Below are positions 1-6,864 of a stretch of 8,614 nucleotides of DNA, in pieces. The translations under genes were made by a program, and so were the position numbers. The notes beneath the pieces are model-generated. The model was not told where the DNA came from and did not search any database. It saw only the letters and a list, made by a program, of their open reading frames with translations. Location: positions 1 to 8,614 of the forward strand of contig JAOUAE010000047.1 of assembly GCA_029861085.1 (NCBI GenBank), given 5' to 3'. The DNA comes from Candidatus Nitrosopumilus sp. GTDB taxonomy: Archaea; Thermoproteota; Nitrososphaeria; Nitrososphaerales; Nitrosopumilaceae. Within the stretch, counting starts at the first letter, position 1; each line of letters starts with the position of its first letter.

Positions 1-457
1 CACCTTCCCATCCAAAGAATACTTGAAGTAAGTTATCAGATAAAACAATTAACTGCATTGAACCAATAAAGAACATCATCCAGAACCAGAATCTTGTAAT
101 GTCTTTATCGCCTTTCATGTATCCTGTGCTGTAAATCATAATGAGGAATGAAATCCAACCTACAACATTTGCCATTATTATTGAAAGCGGATCTGCCAAG
201 ACACCGCCTTTTAGACCAATTGATTCTATCCACATAATTTGATGATGCATTTCGTGTGCTTCTAAAGCAACAGGAATCATTGTTGCTGCAGATAATGCAC
301 TCATCAAAGCAAATGCAACAGCGACATAACCAGTTGCATGTTTTGATAATTTTCCAATGCCTGGAATAATCATGGCTGCTGCAAATGGTAGAATCCAAAC
401 TAGCCAAGCACTTAACGTACCAACTTCAAATGGTAATCCAAAAGATTCAGTTGCCAT
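1..457 (-). CDS. nuoL: NADH-quinone oxidoreductase (complex I) subunit L, N-terminal part, cut by the window edge
   Basis: This is the start of the large antiporter-like subunit at the distal end of the complex I membrane arm, which pumps protons. Only 152 codons are visible; the family usually has about 600 or more residues. I translated it by hand from the ATG at 455-457. Hydrophobic segments lie near residues 17-33, 43-63, 88-111 and 123-140. The stretch LADPLSIIMANVVGW (87-101) matches the conserved NuoL/ND5 'D.LS..M' region. The visible end, FFGWEG (147-152), is the NuoL helix-5 motif carrying the conserved membrane glutamate (Glu151). The start lies 3 bases after the nuoM stop, and GGGAG (complement of 466-470), still inside nuoM, is a plausible ribosome site. 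Gene order M then L differs from the bacterial L-M-N order. nuoN presumably follows outside the window. Family assignment is secure; the absent part cannot be judged. Confidence 0.93.
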   Translation of the reverse strand, partial: MATESFGLPFEVGTLSAWLVWILPFAAAMIIPGIGKLSKHATGYVAVAFALMSALSAATMIPVALEAHEMHHQIMWIESIGLKGGVLADPLSIIMANVVGWISFLIMIYSTGYMKGDKDITRFWFWMMFFIGSMQLIVLSDNLLQVFFGWEG

Positions 458-460
458 AGT

Positions 461-2014
461 CTAAACTCCCAATACTCCATTCATGTACGGAATTATTGTT
501 TTGAAGAAGATGTCTGGATAAATTCCAACTACAATTGAGAATCCTGCCAACACCATCATTGGTGCAGTCATGTACCAACTTCCTTCCTTCACATGTTCAA
601 GATGTTCAGGAGTTTTTCCAAAGAAGATACGTTTTAGCATCCATAGCATGTATGACATTGTAAGAGCTGTTGCAACAAGACCTAAACCAAATGTTACGGC
701 TCTAAGTGTTGAGCCTTCTTCGATTGCTGTCTCTAGCGCACCGAAAAAGAGAACCCATTCTCCCATGAAACCACTTGTTGGCGGAACACCCATTATTGTC
801 AATGCACCAATAACTGCACATACTGCTGTTATTGGCATCTTTCCTGCCAATCCTCCAAGTTTAGAGATACTTCTAGTTCCGACTTTAACAATAATAATTC
901 CAGCCATCATGAAGAGAATGCCTTTGCCAATTGCGTGTGTTACATACATCATCTCAGCACCTGCAAGACCAAGTACAGATATCGAACCAATACCAAATAG
1001 GATGTAGCCCATCTGACTAATACTAGAATATGCAAGCATACGTTTCAAATCATCTTGCATCAGTGCCATTGCGCCACCATAAATCATCGTAACAAGACCC
1101 CAAATGTGGAACCATATTGCAAGGTCGGCAAATGTTGAAGGTAAGAATTCTACAATTAATCTAAAAATACCATAAGCACCAATTCCGATCATAGCTGGTG
1201 ACAATATTGCACTGATTGGGGTAGGTGCAGAACCGTGAACATATGGAAGCCAAATATGGAACATAAAGACTGCCAGCTTTACAGCAAGTCCTATTGCAAT
1301 TGCGACTGCTGAAATCATAACAATGTCAGGAGGAATTTCTGATTCATTGATATCTACAAAGTCAAAACTTCCAATGGTCAGACCGATCATCAAAAAGCCC
1401 AACAATAAAACAACTGCACCGGCATGAGTCCAGAACAAGAACATTAAACCAATCTTTCTTCTTGGACCATCACCCCAAAGAGCAACCAAAAAGAAACCAG
1501 GGATTAGCATGAACTCAAAAAAGATATAAAATTCAATCAGATTTGTAGAAAGAACTGTTCCAAGCATTCCCATTGCAAAGACAAGGTAAAGTGCAAAGTA
1601 AAGTCCAGATTTAGCATTAACATAATTTGTAAGAGATGATGACTCAATAACGGATGTTTGGCCGCTTCCAGACGTGTTTATTTTTTTTTCTTCTTCGAAT
1701 TGCTCATGGAATTTGTGAATCATGTATGGTTTTGAGTAAAGTGCCAAGATTGTAGATAGAACATAAATCATTATTGCAAATGGTGATGCCAATCCATCTA
1801 ACAAGAAACCAAATTCACCAAACTGTTCTGTCCATGGATAATGCTCCTCTACTGTTCCAGAGAGTGCTGCATTGATTACAAGAATTGTTGTGTATAGTAA
1901 AATTGCAAATGTAAACCACATTGCAGGTGTTGGTCCTACTTTCCTTCCAAGAATATAGGCTACTGGCGATAATAGGAGTGGCAGGAAAACTGCCTGTAAT
2001 AATGCATACTCCAT
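461..2014 (-). CDS. nuoM: NADH-quinone oxidoreductase (complex I) subunit M
   Basis: Antiporter-like proton-pumping subunit of the complex I membrane arm (517 residues, normal NuoM length, about 14 membrane segments). The helix-5 glutamate motif FFEFMLIP (Glu167) and the helix-7 lysine in VKLAVFMFHIWLP (Lys246) are both present. So are the proton-transport family stretch DDLKRMLAYSSISQMGY (321-337) and the late motif PPTSGFMGEW (411-420). Helix 8 reads PTPISAILSPAMIGIGAYG and lacks the lysine typical of bacterial NuoM. Residues about 102-133 form an unusually hydrophilic Glu/Lys/Ser-rich loop, encoded partly by an A9 tract (complement of 1681-1689). The ATG overlaps the nuoK stop by one base (TAATG), which suggests translational coupling. 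AGGAG and AAGG lie upstream within nuoK. It is called M rather than L or N from its length, the FFEFMLIP motif and its position before nuoL; paralogue assignment is good but not absolute. Confidence 0.95.
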   Translation of the reverse strand: MEYALLQAVFLPLLLSPVAYILGRKVGPTPAMWFTFAILLYTTILVINAALSGTVEEHYPWTEQFGEFGFLLDGLASPFAIMIYVLSTILALYSKPYMIHKFHEQFEEEKKINTSGSGQTSVIESSSLTNYVNAKSGLYFALYLVFAMGMLGTVLSTNLIEFYIFFEFMLIPGFFLVALWGDGPRRKIGLMFLFWTHAGAVVLLLGFLMIGLTIGSFDFVDINESEIPPDIVMISAVAIAIGLAVKLAVFMFHIWLPYVHGSAPTPISAILSPAMIGIGAYGIFRLIVEFLPSTFADLAIWFHIWGLVTMIYGGAMALMQDDLKRMLAYSSISQMGYILFGIGSISVLGLAGAEMMYVTHAIGKGILFMMAGIIIVKVGTRSISKLGGLAGKMPITAVCAVIGALTIMGVPPTSGFMGEWVLFFGALETAIEEGSTLRAVTFGLGLVATALTMSYMLWMLKRIFFGKTPEHLEHVKEGSWYMTAPMMVLAGFSIVVGIYPDIFFKTIIPYMNGVLGV

Positions 2015-2319
2015 TATCCTTTCAAACTCCTAAAGTCTGCAATATCGACATTTTGATACATACGATAAGCTACGATGATTAATGATAATCCAACTGCAAC
2101 TTCTGCTGCTGCAATTGCAATTGAGAATAAAGCCATGGTCTGACCACCACTATGAGGTAAGAACCTACTAAATGCCACAAGATTGAGATTTGCTGCATTG
2201 ATAATTATTTCAACTGCAAATAGCATTCGAATAAAGTTACGTTTGACTGCAAGACCGTAAATTCCTATTCCTAATAGGGCAATTGAAACAAGTGTAAAAT
2301 CAATTAGCTCGCTGGTCAT
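2014..2319 (-). CDS. nuoK: NADH-quinone oxidoreductase (complex I) subunit K
   Basis: Small three-helix membrane subunit (ND4L homologue) that is part of the proton path beside NuoJ and NuoN. From the chosen start the protein has 101 residues, matching the usual 100-101. Both membrane glutamates of the family are present: Glu37 in MLFAVEIIINAANLNLVAF and Glu73 in IAIAAAEVAVGLSLIIVAYR, equivalent to Glu36 and Glu72 of E. coli NuoK. An ATG three codons upstream (at 2328) would give 104 residues. I prefer the ATG at 2317-2319 because GAGAGG then sits about 9 bases upstream, whereas it directly abuts the longer start. The gene overlaps the end of nuoJ by 20 bases and its TAA overlaps the nuoM ATG by one base. 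Nothing is missing or truncated. Confidence 0.94.
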   Translation of the reverse strand: MTSELIDFTLVSIALLGIGIYGLAVKRNFIRMLFAVEIIINAANLNLVAFSRFLPHSGGQTMALFSIAIAAAEVAVGLSLIIVAYRMYQNVDIADFRSLKG

Positions 2320-2812
2320 TCTCCACATCCTCTCGTTTAGCTAAAATTAGTGCACCTGTAACAGAACCTGCTAAAATTAATCCCATCAAAATTAATGCAG
2401 GCCAATAATATGTTACAAAATCAGTACCAATATCTCTAAAATTAATAGCAGGTTCATCAGTGATTATTGTTTTGATTCCAGAATCTAAGAAAACTGCACC
2501 TAATGATACCATCACCAAAAACATCAATCCAAGCCCTGCAAATTTTCTTCTCTTGTCTTCGATTTTTTTGAAGATTAATTCTCTTTTTACCAACATGACA
2601 GTAAATAAAATTAAAACAGCAATAGATCCAACATAAACGGCTATCTGAAATAATGCAACAAATGGAGCATCTAACAAAAAGAAGAATCCTGCAATACCTC
2701 CAAGAGTTCCCATCAAAGCAATTGAACCATAGATTAATGATCTTAATTCAAGTGCAGCAATTGCAGAACCAATTGTAATTACAGTTAATGCAAGAAATAC
2801 AGCATCAGCCAT
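2300..2812 (-). CDS. nuoJ: NADH-quinone oxidoreductase (complex I) subunit J
   Basis: Membrane subunit (ND6 homologue) near the quinone cavity. Its third helix is known in other complexes I to change conformation and couple the quinone site to proton transfer. With the start used here it has 170 residues and five membrane segments, near 3-21, 28-47, 50-74, 91-110 and 136-157. The helix-3 stretch FQIAVYVGSIAVLILFTVML (55-74) matches the conserved NuoJ core with its Tyr-Val-Gly-(Ser/Ala)-(Ile/Val) pattern. An in-frame ATG 15 codons earlier (2857) is rejected. The ATG at 2810-2812 has an excellent ribosome site, GAGGTG, 6 bases upstream, and yields a protein that begins directly with the first helix. 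The start lies inside the end of nuoI (8-base overlap) and the stop inside nuoK. A charged tail (159-170) ends the protein. Confidence 0.93.
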   Translation of the reverse strand: MADAVFLALTVITIGSAIAALELRSLIYGSIALMGTLGGIAGFFFLLDAPFVALFQIAVYVGSIAVLILFTVMLVKRELIFKKIEDKRRKFAGLGLMFLVMVSLGAVFLDSGIKTIITDEPAINFRDIGTDFVTYYWPALILMGLILAGSVTGALILAKREDVENDQRAN

Positions 2813-3302
2813 GTGTTGCACCTCTATCAGATATTTGAATTTCACTATCTTGTGCAACGTATGGTTTAACCTGTAGTTGAGCAGGAGTGTAAATCAGACC
2901 TTCCTTAGAAAATGATGATAATTCATAATCATTAGTCATGTAAAGTGCATAAAACGGACATGCATCAACACAAAGGCCACAGAAAACACATTTTCCATAA
3001 TCAATTTGAGGCATGATCGCTTTCTTGTTTTGTGTTTGTACTTCTGGAACCTTCACCATTGCAATTGCTTCAGCAACACCTTCACATGCAATGGAACATA
3101 ATTGACAACCAGTGCAGTGATCATGAAATAGCATATGACGTCCCTTTAATCCGGCAATTCCAACACCAGTTGATGGATCAAATTGATATCCATCACCTAC
3201 AAACTTTAGTTTCTCTTCAGGATAACGAAGTGTAAATCGCTTCAATGCAAGATGCTTAATTCCTGAATTTAGTGCACGAATAATACCAGTTGCAGTTCCC
3301 AT
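2805..3302 (-). CDS. nuoI: NADH-quinone oxidoreductase (complex I) subunit I, two [4Fe-4S] ferredoxin-like protein
   Basis: Peripheral-arm subunit carrying the two [4Fe-4S] clusters (N6a, N6b) that pass electrons to cluster N2 in NuoB. The 165-residue length is normal. The first cluster motif is CTGCQLCSIAC (Cys63, 66, 69, 73). The second is CVFCGLCVDACP (Cys105, 108, 111, 115). All eight ligands are present. The residue after the last cysteine of the first motif is Glu74, where the family normally has proline. An N-terminal basic/aromatic segment (about 10-35) is likely the amphipathic part that anchors the subunit on the membrane arm. The ATG overlaps the nuoH TAA by one base (TAATG), with GGGGGAT as a purine-rich ribosome site about 8 bases upstream. 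The gene end overlaps the start of nuoJ. Confidence 0.96.
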   Translation of the reverse strand: MGTATGIIRALNSGIKHLALKRFTLRYPEEKLKFVGDGYQFDPSTGVGIAGLKGRHMLFHDHCTGCQLCSIACEGVAEAIAMVKVPEVQTQNKKAIMPQIDYGKCVFCGLCVDACPFYALYMTNDYELSSFSKEGLIYTPAQLQVKPYVAQDSEIQISDRGATHG

Positions 3303-4600
3303 TATTGTAATCCCCCTGGTCCTAACACACCAGCATAAAGCAAACCAAGTGCAATAAAGATGTTAACGAAAGCTAGTCCAATAAGCTTGGTCCATCCTAG
3401 ATTTAATAGCATGTCAACTCTAATTCTTGGGAAGACTCCTCTTGGCAATATTATAAAGAATATAACAGTTACAGTTTTCAAAACAAACCATAGTGCGCCA
3501 TTAAGCATATCTTGGGTAAATAATGGCAATCCAGGAATATTTGCAGTGATGGGGCCCATTTCAATTCCATTTTCAAGAATTTCTGCTGGGAATGGAGGTA
3601 CAACCATTGGACCATTCCAACCGCCAAGGAATAACACTACAAACAGTCCCGCAAACGCATAGAGTTTCAGATATGTTCCTAATTGAACAAGTCCATACAT
3701 CATTCCAGATAATTCAGTTAACCATCCAGCTACAATTTCACTTTCTGCCTCTGGTAAATCAAATGGAATTCTTTCTAATTCTGCAAGCATCGTGATAAAG
3801 AAAACAATAGCACCTACAGGTAAAAATACAATCCATGGGAAACTAGATTGACTGGCAGCAATTTCAGATAAATTAAGAGAGCCAGTTAGCATTACAACTC
3901 CCAGTAAAGATAAGATTAGTGGAATTTCAAATGAAACCATTTGGAATAAAGCCCTGATACCTCCAATGAATGGGAATTTACTGTTTGCAGACCATGCAGA
4001 CAAAATAGTGATGATTGGGAAGAAACCAATTACTGCAAACACTCCTAGTAATCCCAATTCCACATCTGCAACAACCCAACCTGGAGCAACAGGAATGAAT
4101 GCGACAAATGCTGCTGCTGTGGCAACAAAAAGTACAGGTGCTGCCCAGAAAATCGGTTTATCAGCTTTTGCTGGAATAATAATTTCTTTTGAGATTAATT
4201 TTAGTCCATCACCCATTAATTGTAAAATGCCTTCAACCTTTCCACAATAGAAAGGACCAACTCTTAATTGTAATTTTGCCATCATCTTTCTTTCAACAAA
4301 GATTGTACCAGCTGCTAGTAATGCTGCAAATCCAAATCCAGGAAATGCCATAACTCTAAAGATATCTGTTGCCATGAATGCCTTAACTACTGGAAGGATA
4401 CGTGAAGGATCCGCCAACCACGTTAATGCAAGAAACGGTGTAAGTAATTCACCATTAATTACTGGCATTTCAATAACAAATAAAATCATCATAATTGCAG
4501 GAAGGCCGATTAAAACTACTATGAGTATAGTCCAGAAAATAGTATCAGTTAATGATTTAATAAATTCACTTAGTTTGAATTTTGGTGCAATAACAGACAT
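3302..4600 (-). CDS. nuoH: NADH-quinone oxidoreductase (complex I) subunit H
   Basis: Membrane subunit (ND1 homologue) that forms much of the quinone chamber and joins the peripheral and membrane arms. Family signatures are clear: RVGPFYCGKVEGILQLMGDG (113-132) for the GPNR..G..G..Q...DG region, then KFPFIGGIRALFQMVSFEIP (208-227). The charged loop ERIPFDLPEAESEIVAGW (276-293) and PRGVFPRIRVDMLLNLGW (386-403) follow. At 432 residues it is about 100 longer than bacterial NuoH (about 325-335). The excess is an N-terminal extension of about 80 residues with an extra hydrophobic segment (22-46) and a polar loop near 330-362. The start directly abuts the nuoD stop (TAAATG), and GGAGG lies 11 bases upstream within nuoD. 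The extension is seen in the sequence; its role is unknown. Confidence 0.96.
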   Translation of the reverse strand: MSVIAPKFKLSEFIKSLTDTIFWTILIVVLIGLPAIMMILFVIEMPVINGELLTPFLALTWLADPSRILPVVKAFMATDIFRVMAFPGFGFAALLAAGTIFVERKMMAKLQLRVGPFYCGKVEGILQLMGDGLKLISKEIIIPAKADKPIFWAAPVLFVATAAAFVAFIPVAPGWVVADVELGLLGVFAVIGFFPIITILSAWSANSKFPFIGGIRALFQMVSFEIPLILSLLGVVMLTGSLNLSEIAASQSSFPWIVFLPVGAIVFFITMLAELERIPFDLPEAESEIVAGWLTELSGMMYGLVQLGTYLKLYAFAGLFVVLFLGGWNGPMVVPPFPAEILENGIEMGPITANIPGLPLFTQDMLNGALWFVLKTVTVIFFIILPRGVFPRIRVDMLLNLGWTKLIGLAFVNIFIALGLLYAGVLGPGGLQ

Positions 4601-5737
4601 TTATCGGTCTGCCTCCACTGGCCAATAATTAAGACTCCAGTAAACTGATGGCATGTTGCCTAATTTTTCTCCTCTAAGAAGATTTGGTAATGCAATCAAG
4701 TTTCTAAATGAAGGTACGCTTAGTTTTACCCTGTATGGTTCTGGCTTTCCATCTGATACAATATAGCAACCTAATGAACCTCTACCAGATTCTACACGCT
4801 TGTATACGGTATCAAGCCCTTTTCCTTTTGGATTGGGTTTTAATTTAACCCTAACAGAACCAGACTTGGGCATTTTTTGTAATGCTTGTCTAATTATGTT
4901 ACAACTTTCCATCATATCAAGCCATGGAATTTTAGATCTTGCATAAGAATCACCTTCCTTCATCACATCAGTGTGAACGTCTAACTCATCATAGACATCA
5001 TAAGGTTCCTTCTTTCTAAGATCATAATCAACACCACTAGCACGAAGCACAGAACCAGTAGTTCCAAATCTAATCGCATCTTGTCTGGATAGAACTCCGG
5101 TATCTCTAGTTCTAGCAATCAAGATTGGGTTATCATAAAAAACTGCAGCATATTCTTTTATACGTTTTTCAAAATAGTTTACTTGACGTAAACAGACATC
5201 TTCAAAGTTTGGGGGTAAATCATTTCTAACACCACCTGGAACAAAATGTGCATGTGTTACTCTTGCACCAGTCATTTTTTCCATAAGATCAATTAAGAGT
5301 TCACGATCCCCTGAAGGCCACATAAACATAGTAGAGTGTCCCAAGAAAATTCCATAAATTGCAAGCCAATACATTATGTAGATACAGCGATTTAGTTCAG
5401 ACGCAATTACTCTGACATACTTTGCACGTTCAGGAACCTCAATTCCTAAAAGTTCTTCAACTCCCAAAACATATGGATACAGCACATTACATGAATCATG
5501 AATTACTGGTCTTTCCAAATGTGGAATGTTTAAAATATAATTTCTATACTCGGCCATTTTTTCTTCTCCACGATGAACATATCCTGGATCTGGATCACAT
5601 GCAACAATATAATCACCATCAATTTGTACAATAATTCTCATATGGCCAGAACCAGGATGTTGTGGTCCAACATTAAGAGTCATTATTCTTTCATCAACTT
5701 TTTGGAGCGCTAATCCTGGCGGTAATTCATTAGTCAT
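4601..5737 (-). CDS. nuoD: NADH-quinone oxidoreductase (complex I) subunit D, 49-kDa type
   Basis: Peripheral-arm subunit (related to the NiFe-hydrogenase large subunit) that builds the quinone-reduction site together with NuoB. The 378 residues show TLNVGPQHPGSGHMR (20-34), GYVHRGEEKMAEYRNY (52-67), LGVEELLGIEVPERA, PGGVRNDLPPNFED, LRASGVDYDLRK, a GCYIVSDG stretch and the C-terminal EADR. No CxxC metal-ligand pair is present, so it is not a hydrogenase. An in-frame ATG 18 codons earlier (5791) lies inside nuoC and is rejected. The ATG at 5735-5737 begins 2 bases after the nuoC TAG and gives the expected N terminus. Aligned by eye with Thermus Nqo4, the quinone-binding Tyr87 corresponds to Ile79 and Asp401 to Asn370, while the neighbouring arginine (Arg76) is kept. 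Function as complex I NuoD is secure; the unusual quinone pocket is an inference. Confidence 0.96.
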   Translation of the reverse strand: MTNELPPGLALQKVDERIMTLNVGPQHPGSGHMRIIVQIDGDYIVACDPDPGYVHRGEEKMAEYRNYILNIPHLERPVIHDSCNVLYPYVLGVEELLGIEVPERAKYVRVIASELNRCIYIMYWLAIYGIFLGHSTMFMWPSGDRELLIDLMEKMTGARVTHAHFVPGGVRNDLPPNFEDVCLRQVNYFEKRIKEYAAVFYDNPILIARTRDTGVLSRQDAIRFGTTGSVLRASGVDYDLRKKEPYDVYDELDVHTDVMKEGDSYARSKIPWLDMMESCNIIRQALQKMPKSGSVRVKLKPNPKGKGLDTVYKRVESGRGSLGCYIVSDGKPEPYRVKLSVPSFRNLIALPNLLRGEKLGNMPSVYWSLNYWPVEADR

Positions 5738-5739
5738 CT

Positions 5740-6336
5740 CTATCTTCCCTTTATTGCAAAGTCCTTTCGAAGTGGAGGTAAATCTGCCCAATCTTCTGGC
5801 AAAAGTAATCGTCTATTATCAGGATGACCTTCAAAGAACACACCAAACATTTCAAAAACTTCCCTTTCATGAAATTCTACACTATAAAAGACATCTCTAA
5901 GAGTTGGTAGTTTAGTTGCATCATTTCCAGGGATTGGGTTTGTTTCTCTTTGTGCCCTAGTGGCTAAAACCAAAATTTGTCTTGCTAATGAAGAATCTGA
6001 ATAAGATCCTATGTGATAAACAACTTCAATTTCATTATCTTCAGGATAATCTACGCCTGAAACAGATTCAACATGATCATAATTCAATCCATCACGAATA
6101 AATTCAGCAACATCATGAACATTCTCCTTTCCAACATTAATTCTAACTCTGTCTTCTTTAACAAATCCAACTTCAACTTTGTCACCAAACTTTTCAATAA
6201 TTTTATCAGAAATGTTCTTTTCAAACGCTGGTAATTCCACGGGTTTTTCTTCAGGTTTTTTTGCTGCAGGTTTAGGTGGAGGCGATTTTACTTCAGGTTT
6301 TGCATCCACAGTAGTGGTTTTAACATCAGAACTCAT
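5740..6336 (-). CDS. nuoC: NADH-quinone oxidoreductase (complex I) subunit C, 30-kDa type
   Basis: Peripheral-arm structural subunit that packs against NuoD and NuoB near the quinone site and binds no cofactor. The signature lies at the C terminus: EFHEREVFEMFGVFFEGHP (154-172) followed by RRLLLPEDW and PPLRKDF (175-193), which matches the 30-kDa subunit pattern ERE..DMFG..F.GHP..RR.LLPEDW....RKD. Residues about 35-130 form the alpha/beta domain. The first about 34 residues are a Pro/Lys/Glu-rich, probably disordered tail with no counterpart in the usual family core. It is encoded separately from nuoD, unlike the fused NuoCD of E. coli. The ATG overlaps the nuoB TAA by one base (TAATG) and AGGAAG lies 8 bases upstream within nuoB. 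The stop is 2 bases before nuoD. Confidence 0.95.
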   Translation of the reverse strand: MSSDVKTTTVDAKPEVKSPPPKPAAKKPEEKPVELPAFEKNISDKIIEKFGDKVEVGFVKEDRVRINVGKENVHDVAEFIRDGLNYDHVESVSGVDYPEDNEIEVVYHIGSYSDSSLARQILVLATRAQRETNPIPGNDATKLPTLRDVFYSVEFHEREVFEMFGVFFEGHPDNRRLLLPEDWADLPPLRKDFAIKGR

Positions 6337-6860
6337 TATACAAACTTCCTAGCCTTCATCCTCTTGATTTTTTCTTGCAATAACATACATCCTTGGATAA
6401 GAGTTTCAGGTCTAGGTGGGCAACCTGGAACATAGACATCAACTGGAATCACTCCATCAATTCCTGGAAGTACATTGTATGAATCAAAATATAATCCTCC
6501 AGTAATTGCACAAGCTCCCATAGCAATTACATACTTTGGTTCTGGCATTTGATCATAAACTAATCTGAGACGTGGTGCCATTTTTCTTGTAATAGTTCCC
6601 TGAACAACTACCAAATCACACTGTCTAAGTGATCCAAATGCTTCAATGATGCCAAATCTTTCAACATCATATCTAGGACTTGATGCTGCACCGAATTCAA
6701 CACTGCAACAAGCTGTTTCAATGTGAACAGGCCAGAGCGACCAAATTCGACCCCAATTAATGGCATAGCCCAATGGTTTATCAATTGCTTTTTCTAAAAT
6801 GTCTCCCAACTTTCCAATGAAAACATTTGCATTTTCTGGCGTTACTAAGTCTTTAAGCAA
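6336..6860 (-). CDS. nuoB: NADH-quinone oxidoreductase (complex I) subunit B, cluster N2 carrier (TTG start)
   Basis: Subunit holding the terminal [4Fe-4S] cluster N2, which reduces quinone at the interface with NuoD. The four cluster ligands are visible: the adjacent Cys51-Cys52 in ETACCSVEF, Cys117 in MGACAITGG and Cys147 in YVPGCPPRPE. The strongly conserved KMAPRLRLVYDQMPEPKYVI (93-112) and PVDVYVPGCPPRPETL are present. The 174-residue length is normal. The start codon is TTG (complement of 6858-6860). The frame is closed by a TAG a few codons upstream and no ATG occurs before residue 94, so TTG is close to forced. Purine-rich GGGGAT (complement of 6865-6870) lies 4 bases upstream. It follows a 40-base AT-rich gap after nuoA, the largest gap in the operon, and overlaps nuoC by one base. 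Confidence 0.96.
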   Translation of the reverse strand: MLKDLVTPENANVFIGKLGDILEKAIDKPLGYAINWGRIWSLWPVHIETACCSVEFGAASSPRYDVERFGIIEAFGSLRQCDLVVVQGTITRKMAPRLRLVYDQMPEPKYVIAMGACAITGGLYFDSYNVLPGIDGVIPVDVYVPGCPPRPETLIQGCMLLQEKIKRMKARKFV

Positions 6861-6864
6861 TTTT

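Noticed and set aside
105..407. A 100-codon minus-strand open frame rich in Cys, Ser, Asn and Arg.
   Set aside because: It overlaps the clearly conserved NuoL frame on the same strand in another phase, and its composition is typical of an out-of-frame read.
570..1007. A 145-codon plus-strand open frame opposite nuoM.
   Set aside because: It is antisense to strongly conserved NuoM sequence, matches no family I recognise and has no promoter or ribosome site; it is a shadow frame.
1681..1689. Possible frameshift in nuoM at the A9 tract.
   Set aside because: The frame is continuous with conserved membrane motifs on both sides, so nuoM is intact as given.
2813..2857. An upstream ATG for nuoJ that would add 15 residues.
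   Set aside because: The ATG at 2810-2812 has a near-ideal GAGGTG 6 bases upstream and starts directly with helix 1.
3360..4250. Several plus-strand open frames of 67-100 codons opposite nuoH.
   Set aside because: All lie antisense to conserved NuoH motifs, and their Asn/Thr/Pro/Ser-rich composition shows no domain.
4601..5737. Possibility that NuoB/NuoD belong to a group 4 membrane NiFe-hydrogenase.
   Set aside because: NuoD has no N- or C-terminal CxxC nickel-ligand pairs, and the operon carries the full set of complex I subunits A, C, H, I, J, K, L and M.
5738..5791. An upstream ATG for nuoD that would add 18 residues.
   Set aside because: It lies within the conserved end of nuoC, and the ATG at 5735-5737 gives the normal NuoD N terminus just after the nuoC stop.
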